From contig JAMPED010000031.1 in the NCBI GenBank assembly GCA_023665325.1, positions 1 through 18,653 on the forward strand: a stretch of DNA of 18,653 nt, written 5' to 3'. Origin of the DNA: Acetobacter sp. Its GTDB lineage: Bacteria > Pseudomonadota > Alphaproteobacteria > RF32 > CAG-239. The translations under genes were made by a program, and so were the position numbers. The notes below the pieces were generated by a model. It was not told the DNA's origin. It was given only the letters and a program-made list of their open reading frames with translations, and did no database searches. This document shows positions 14,392 to 18,653 of this stretch, piece after piece (the first letter of the stretch is position 1; the number at the start of each line of letters is the position of its first letter).

Positions 14392-15936
14392 ATGGAATTA
14401 GTATTAAAATTTTTGGGATGTGCTGGAGCTTTTATTGCGGCAACGGCGGTGGCTGTCTGTTATCAACTGGATGTGGCAAAAATTAACCTGTGGTTGGCGA
14501 TGGCTGTTGTTTTGTGGCTTAATCCGATGAGGCTTTCAGGTAGACGGCTTGCTATAAGCGGCGTTTTTGCACTCATTTTAGCATTGGTTGCGCTTATCAT
14601 ATCGGCAAAGGTTTGGAATGTGTGGCTTTTTGCCGGTTTTATCGTTGTTTTGTGGGGAATATCTGAAAAAGATGATTATCTTAATAGTCATTTACTCATC
14701 TATACTGCTGCGTTTTTTAACCTTTCTATTATCTCAAATACGGCATATACTAATATACAATATGATTTCGCCTCGTGTTTTAACTACATTGAGTATATTT
14801 TAGAAAATAACTTTATGTTTTGGCAGGAAAATCCTTTATTAACCCGACCGAGTTACTCAACGTATCATCCGATTTTACATTTCTTTTTAGCGGCGGGAAT
14901 TATCCGGATTGTGCAATTCTTCACCATCAACACTATTGCGGCTGTAGAAACTGCGCAGGTATTGTTTTGCTCGTATATGTTATGGTATTATTTTATTGCG
15001 GCACGCATTTTGCGACTTTTGGATATTCATAGCCGGGCGTATTTGGCTGGTGTGGCTTTTATTGTCTTTTTTCCGGCTTATAATGCGATTGCTGGATTTT
15101 TTAATAATGATTGTTTGCTATTGCCTTTGCAAGCGGGAGCTGTGTATTATGCACTTTGCTATTACAAAGATGGCGGACAAAAAAATCTTATCTATATTTG
15201 GCTGTTTGCCACCGCGGCAACACTCACAAAACTTTCTGGTGTCTTGGTATTGCCGATGGTGGCGGCAGCGCTGGGGCTTAGGTTATGGCAAATACGGGAT
15301 AAGAAAACTTTTTACGAATTAGCGGTGTTTGGTGTTTGTTTACTTTTGGGGATTTCGGTTTGGACAATTTATCAGCACTTTTTTCTTGGAGTTAGCGCCG
15401 GTTTTGTGCCACCGCAAGAGCATTTATCTTTGAAACCATACTCTTTATGGCAGAGATTTAACCCGTTTGGTGCCATTATATATGAAAAAATGTTTTACAA
15501 TGACTTCGGAATAAACCTTTGGGAAACAATGACGAAAACTGCGCTTTTCGGACAATGGGATTTCAGCTTGCGCGGGGCTGGAATTATGGGGATGATTTCG
15601 ATATTAGCGGTTATTTACAAACTTATTTTGATTATGACGATGGGGATGATTATGTATCTTCTTTGGTCGATGAGGCGAAACGTCTATGTATGGTTGGCGC
15701 TTATTCTGATTTTAAGCCTATTGTTTGGGCAGATTATGTTTGGCTTAATGCACCCATATATGTGTAATCAAGATTTTCGCTATGTAGCGATATTGCCTTT
15801 GCCGGTGGCTATGGTTTGGAGTTTGGGGCTAAATAATATTAGCTGTTTAGGGCAAAAGATTAGTTTTGTACTTTTCGGCGGATTTGCCATACTTTCGGCT
15901 TTTGTTTGGTGGTATGTTGTGTCATTCGGGGGATAA
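14392..15936 (+). CDS. Polytopic membrane protein, probable GT-C-type glycosyltransferase
   Basis: This 514-aa protein has about 11-13 hydrophobic segments along its length. After the first four segments comes a loop with NIQYDFASCFNYIEYI (about residues 121-136), where the Asp sits like the catalytic acidic residue of the first periplasmic loop in GT-C enzymes. STYHPILHFFLAAGI follows (about 154-168), matching the HP-x-L pattern of PMT/ArnT-like proteins. Later, FNNDCLLLPLQAGAVYYALCYYK and ATLTKLSGVLVLP (about 239-287) match the N-x-D and K-x-S signatures of the GT39/PMT_2 clan. The probable reaction is sugar transfer from a lipid-phosphate carrier on the periplasmic face. The start has AAAGGATG close upstream. 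It is divergent from the VWA operon and precedes trkH by 75 bases. The donor and acceptor are unknown. Confidence 0.7.
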   Translation: MELVLKFLGCAGAFIAATAVAVCYQLDVAKINLWLAMAVVLWLNPMRLSGRRLAISGVFALILALVALIISAKVWNVWLFAGFIVVLWGISEKDDYLNSHLLIYTAAFFNLSIISNTAYTNIQYDFASCFNYIEYILENNFMFWQENPLLTRPSYSTYHPILHFFLAAGIIRIVQFFTINTIAAVETAQVLFCSYMLWYYFIAARILRLLDIHSRAYLAGVAFIVFFPAYNAIAGFFNNDCLLLPLQAGAVYYALCYYKDGGQKNLIYIWLFATAATLTKLSGVLVLPMVAAALGLRLWQIRDKKTFYELAVFGVCLLLGISVWTIYQHFFLGVSAGFVPPQEHLSLKPYSLWQRFNPFGAIIYEKMFYNDFGINLWETMTKTALFGQWDFSLRGAGIMGMISILAVIYKLILIMTMGMIMYLLWSMRRNVYVWLALILILSLLFGQIMFGLMHPYMCNQDFRYVAILPLPVAMVWSLGLNNISCLGQKISFVLFGGFAILSAFVWWYVVSFGG

Positions 15937-15938
15937 AG

Positions 15939-15972
15939 AGCGGTTTTGATTGAAAAAGTGGATTGAACCGCT
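15939..15972. promoter_or_regulatory. Inverted repeat between the GT-C-like gene and trkH
   Basis: AGCGGTT (15939-15945) and AACCGCT (15966-15972) are exact complements around a 20-base spacer. No U-run follows, so it is not a standard terminator. It may be a leader structure or a protein-binding site. Confidence 0.3.
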
Positions 15973-16011
15973 ATGATATGTTTGGTTTTAATAAATTAAG
16001 GCGAAAAGATA

Positions 16012-17454
16012 ATGTGGCGTCCGGTTTTGATGATTAACGGATTTATTGTGTTTGTATTAGGGCTGATGATGTTATTGCCTGCTGGCGCGCTTTATTACTA
16101 TAGCGGACGGTTTGATTATATCTTTTTGCAGAGTAGCTTTACGGCGATGTTTTTTGGCGGCGCTTTATTTCTTGCTAATGTGGGAGATATTAAGAAAATC
16201 ACTATTTTGCAAGGGTACCTTATTCCGGTTACTTGCTGGTTTTTAGCACCGCTGGTTTGCGCCCTACCCCTTTATGGCAATGGAGATATTAAAACTGTTT
16301 ATGACGCCGTGTTTGAGGCCACTTCAGGAATTACCTCTACAGGTTCGACGATTTTGCAAAATATTGAAGCGCAACCGAAGTCTGTACTCTTATGGCGAGC
16401 AATGCTTAACGGGCTGGGTGGTATCGGAATTGTTATTTTTGCCGTGGCACTAACCCCATTTTTAGGTACAGGAGGCACCCACCTTTTCAGCAAAGAAAAC
16501 TCTGATACGGAAGAGAAGTTTTTACCTAAAATTCGCTATATTGCTAAGGATATTATTTTTGTTTATATCATCTTTTCTATTATCTGCGCTGGGCTATTCA
16601 AATATGCGGGGATGAACTGGTTTGACGCTGTTGCATTTGCGCTTTCCACAATGGGAACTGGTGGACTTAGCCCTAAAAATACTTCGATAGGCTATTTTGA
16701 CAGCCCGACAATTGAGGCTATTTGCGCCGTATTTTTACTTATTAGTGCGTTACCGATTACTTATTTTGTGCTTATTTTCAAGCGGCGGTCGCTTAGTTCA
16801 ATTATCTCTAACGCTCAAGTGAATGCGTTTTTAAAATATGTGACGTGCTATATTTTATTTATCAGTGTGTTTTATACATATAATGCGGATATTCCTTTTA
16901 TGACGGCGTTTCGTCAGGTTTCGTTTAATATTATTTCTGCAGTAACCACTGCTGGATTGGCGTCTTCTGACTTTATCTCTTGGGGGGGATGGGCGGTCAT
17001 TGTATTTCTTATTCTATTTATGCACGGTGGATGTACTGGTTCAACCACTGGCTCGATTAAGGTTTTCCGTTGGCAGGTGATTGCAGCATTTTTTAAGCAA
17101 TATGCGATTAAGGCGCTTTCGCCAAACCAAGTGACAGTGATGAAAACGGGGGATAAGGTTATTGGGACAGAGATTGTTTCTTCGGTGTTTGTGTTGGTGT
17201 TTGGCTTTGTCTTTGCAATTACAATTTATACGCTGATTATCTGTTTTAGCGGAGTGGATTTTGTAACCGCACTTGGGGCTGTGGTCGCGAATGTCACAAA
17301 CTCTGGCCTAGGGCTTACGGCTGAAACCGGACCGGCGGGGAGCTTTGCTGGTTTCTCTCCTTTTGTCAAATATCTTTTAGCTTCTGCGATGGTTGTGGGA
17401 CGTTTGGAAGTTGTTACTGTATTTGTTTTACTGAACAAACTCAGCCGTAAATAA
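16012..17454 (+). CDS. trkH: TrkH-type potassium uptake membrane subunit
   Basis: This 480-aa protein has the four-fold M1-P-M2 layout of the Trk/Ktr/HKT family. All four selectivity-filter loops are visible with their key Gly: TSTGST (108-113), TMGTGG (213-218), TTAGLA (312-317) and TNSGLG (429-434). The gate-loop region GGCTGSTTGSIK (339-350) and the C-terminal VVGRLEV (461-467), conserved in TrkH, are also present. Length and N-terminus match full-length TrkH. It imports K+ across the inner membrane and normally works with the NAD/ATP-binding TrkA ring, which is not encoded here. An AAGGCG Shine-Dalgarno precedes the start. It follows the GT-C-like gene in the same direction; no functional link is evident. 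Confidence 0.95.
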   Translation: MWRPVLMINGFIVFVLGLMMLLPAGALYYYSGRFDYIFLQSSFTAMFFGGALFLANVGDIKKITILQGYLIPVTCWFLAPLVCALPLYGNGDIKTVYDAVFEATSGITSTGSTILQNIEAQPKSVLLWRAMLNGLGGIGIVIFAVALTPFLGTGGTHLFSKENSDTEEKFLPKIRYIAKDIIFVYIIFSIICAGLFKYAGMNWFDAVAFALSTMGTGGLSPKNTSIGYFDSPTIEAICAVFLLISALPITYFVLIFKRRSLSSIISNAQVNAFLKYVTCYILFISVFYTYNADIPFMTAFRQVSFNIISAVTTAGLASSDFISWGGWAVIVFLILFMHGGCTGSTTGSIKVFRWQVIAAFFKQYAIKALSPNQVTVMKTGDKVIGTEIVSSVFVLVFGFVFAITIYTLIICFSGVDFVTALGAVVANVTNSGLGLTAETGPAGSFAGFSPFVKYLLASAMVVGRLEVVTVFVLLNKLSRK

Positions 17455-17459
17455 TTATC

Positions 17460-17487
17460 TTGACTTTTTGTCAAATTTTATTATACT
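17460..17487 (+). promoter_or_regulatory. Strong sigma-70 promoter of the 277-aa gene
   Basis: TTGACT (17460-17465), a 16-base spacer and TATACT (17482-17487) are close to consensus. The -35 box forms an inverted repeat with the following bases, TTGAC-TTTTT-GTCAA (17460-17474). The predicted leader is about 42 bases. The same hairpin might weakly end trkH transcription. Confidence 0.6.
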
Positions 17488-17536
17488 TGCAGTTGTTTTA
17501 GATAAGAATATGTTTCATTTTTAATACTTATATTTT

Positions 17537-18370
17537 ATGGACAAGTTAGGAAAAATCCTATTCCCCGAGCAGTATGCGCCGGTTGGAAATGAAGTTCGTG
17601 TTAGCAATTCCATTGAAGCGCTGGCGTTTTTCGAAGACTATTATCCTAAAGGCGGGATGGTTCTTCTAGGCAATATCCGTTTTGACTACCCTCAAATGCC
17701 CAATATGATGGTATGGATGTATTTTGACATCTCAAGTGAGGAGCCGAAAATTATCTCAACTATTCCGGTGTTTGATGTGCCGATTGAAGCACTCAATAAT
17801 CGAAAGATATTGGAAATTACACCACATCAAAATGAGGTGTTCTCTCTCTGGAAAGATGTTCTTTATTGTTCTGTTTATACAGACACCGGTGAGATATGCA
17901 TTATGAAAGTACGTTCTCTCTTGAATGCTGAAGAAGCTGCTTCAGTATATGAGATGCAGACCGGTATGGAAGTAGAGGATATTTATCCGGTTGAGCTCTA
18001 CTCTCACTCGGCACACAAGTTTGTCGGCGTGTGTTGGGCGGTAACACTGATTGGAGATGACAACCGCATTTTCTGGTATCCGGTTTGTCTGGAAGAGGAA
18101 AACGCTATTGCAGCTTACTCTGCTGATGACTTGACTGACCATTTCATTGACAAAGGTGAAACGGCTGTTATCGGTGGTGATACTTACAGGCTTACTATTG
18201 ACGAAAATGGATACATTTTCAAGAAAATACGGAGCAAAGAAGAACTGCAACAGTTGTTTAGTGAACGGATGAAAAATCGAGCAAGACAAATGTGTCGTGC
18301 TAAAGATGTTCCGAGCGGCAAAAAATGCGTTTTTTTACCATTTTCCCCTAAAGGACTGGTAAAAGAATGA
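17537..18370 (+). CDS. Hypothetical cytoplasmic protein, 277 aa
   Basis: I do not recognise this protein. It begins MDKLGKILFPEQYAPVGNEVRV, has no signal peptide or membrane segment, and appears mainly beta in the middle (GGMVLLGNIRFDYP, MMVWMYFDIS, DVLYCSVYTDTGEICIMKV). VELYSHSAHKFVGVCWAVTLIGDDNRIFWYPVCLEEE follows in two stretches near 153-190. The C-terminal third is helical and basic (SKEELQQLFSERMKNRARQM). No catalytic motif is evident. The start has no clear Shine-Dalgarno, but a near-consensus promoter lies 50 bases upstream and a perfect terminator directly follows the stop, so it is a well-delimited single-gene transcript. Aromatic and acidic composition is similar to the 243-aa orphan at 7490-8221, but I see no alignable homology. 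Confidence 0.75.
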   Translation: MDKLGKILFPEQYAPVGNEVRVSNSIEALAFFEDYYPKGGMVLLGNIRFDYPQMPNMMVWMYFDISSEEPKIISTIPVFDVPIEALNNRKILEITPHQNEVFSLWKDVLYCSVYTDTGEICIMKVRSLLNAEEAASVYEMQTGMEVEDIYPVELYSHSAHKFVGVCWAVTLIGDDNRIFWYPVCLEEENAIAAYSADDLTDHFIDKGETAVIGGDTYRLTIDENGYIFKKIRSKEELQQLFSERMKNRARQMCRAKDVPSGKKCVFLPFSPKGLVKE

Positions 18371-18380
18371 GTATGTTATT

Positions 18381-18408
18381 AAAGACGGGCAATCGCCCGT
18401 CTTTTTTT
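18381..18408 (+). terminator. Rho-independent terminator after the 277-aa gene
   Basis: AAAGACGGGC, an AATC loop and GCCCGTCTTTTTTT form a GC-rich stem with a long U-run, 10 bases after the stop codon at 18370. It is a textbook intrinsic terminator. Confidence 0.93.
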
Positions 18409-18421
18409 GTGCAAAAAATGG

Positions 18422-18600
18422 TTTGGGCTGCGGTGGGCTGTGGAGCGCTTTTTTGTACGTCATTGCGAGGAGTGCGATGGCGCACAGCCAACGTGCGACG
18501 TGGCAATCTAGTGGAAGGGTGTCTTGGAGCGTGAGATCCCTTGACTCAGGGTGCCGGAGTTGGGCACCCTGAGAGGGATGACGGGGAAAAGAGAGTATGT
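18422..18600. repeat. Dispersed palindromic repeat, copy B (composite)
   Basis: TTTGGGCTGCGGTGGG (18422-18437), GAGATCCCTTGAC (18533-18545) and GGGATGACGGGGAAAAGAGA (18575-18594) match copy A at 4759-4880. Its hairpin is ATCCCT (18536-18541), a TGA bulge, CTCAGGGTGCC (18545-18555), a 7-base loop, GGCACCCTGAG (18563-18573) and AGGGAT (18574-18579). The inner stem sequence differs from copy A but still pairs. Between the shared blocks, copy B holds an extra element at 18459-18515. Confidence 0.8.
18459..18515. repeat. GTCATTGCGAGG-type palindromic element
   Basis: The element starts GTCATTGCGAGGAGTGCG and ends GTGGCAATCTAGTGGAA. ATTGC (18462-18466) pairs with GCAAT (18503-18507), and CGCAC with GTGCG inside. 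Elements opening with GTCATTGCGAG and closing with GCAATC are known as widespread intergenic repeats in several bacterial groups. Here it appears to be inserted between the conserved blocks of copy B. Confidence 0.65.
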
Positions 18601-18620
18601 TTTTGTTTCTTTTAATATGT

Positions 18621-18653
18621 CATCGCTCTGAGCGTAGCGAAGTCAAGCGATCT
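18621..18653. repeat. Third palindromic element at right edge (possibly partial)
   Basis: ATCGCT (18622-18627) and AGCGAT (18646-18651) are complementary arms around a core containing GAGCGTAGCGAAGTC. This core type is common in bacterial intergenic repeats. The window ends two bases later, so its full extent is not visible. Confidence 0.5.

Overview
The window is about 18.6 kb of AT-rich bacterial DNA. The cell type looks Gram-negative: there is a proteobacterial-type phosphatidylserine decarboxylase (Psd), a TrkH potassium channel, a lipoprotein with a lipobox, and several envelope glycosyltransferases. A flavin reductase-rubredoxin fusion is typical of anaerobes or microaerophiles. Together with the low G+C and dispersed palindromic repeats this fits a host-associated or anaerobic proteobacterium, possibly an uncultured low-GC alphaproteobacterium. 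That placement is inference: no rRNA or other marker gene is present.

Layout. (1) 1-2734: a partial minus-strand gene at the left edge, the flavin reductase-rubredoxin fusion, a tiny secreted repeat protein, a membrane-anchored CPMC thioredoxin-fold protein, and a MORN_2/YwqK-like repeat lipoprotein. (2) 2840-7387: an envelope-glycan and phospholipid block. Two plus-strand glycosyltransferases (a GT-A enzyme and a GT8 enzyme) converge on a minus-strand operon of psd, a ParB/sulfiredoxin-fold protein and a GT2 glycosyltransferase. A palindromic repeat lies between the two convergent groups. (3) 7490-8221: a recognisably expressed orphan gene with its own promoter and a strong terminator. (4) 8290-14203: the most interesting part, a minus-strand operon of a 965-aa protein (zincin-like HEIAH domain, Q/D-rich linker, C-terminal VWA domain with a MIDAS motif), an 876-aa MoxR/CobS-like AAA+ ATPase and a 104-aa protein. 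(5) 14392-17454: a divergent multi-membrane GT-C-like protein and a TrkH-type K+ transporter. (6) 17537-18653: an orphan gene with a strong promoter and a textbook terminator, followed by a run of at least three palindromic repeats to the window edge.

The AAA+/VWA pair follows the MoxR-VWA and CobS-CobT pattern, in which an AAA+ ring remodels a target presented by a VWA partner. Here the VWA partner also carries what looks like an intact metallopeptidase site, and both proteins are much larger than the usual versions. No chelatase subunit or other classical client gene is nearby, so the substrate is unknown. The glycosyltransferases, the GT-C protein and Psd all act at the inner membrane or envelope. 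No tRNA, rRNA, CRISPR array, transposase or integrase was seen, and no gap between genes exceeds 300 bases.
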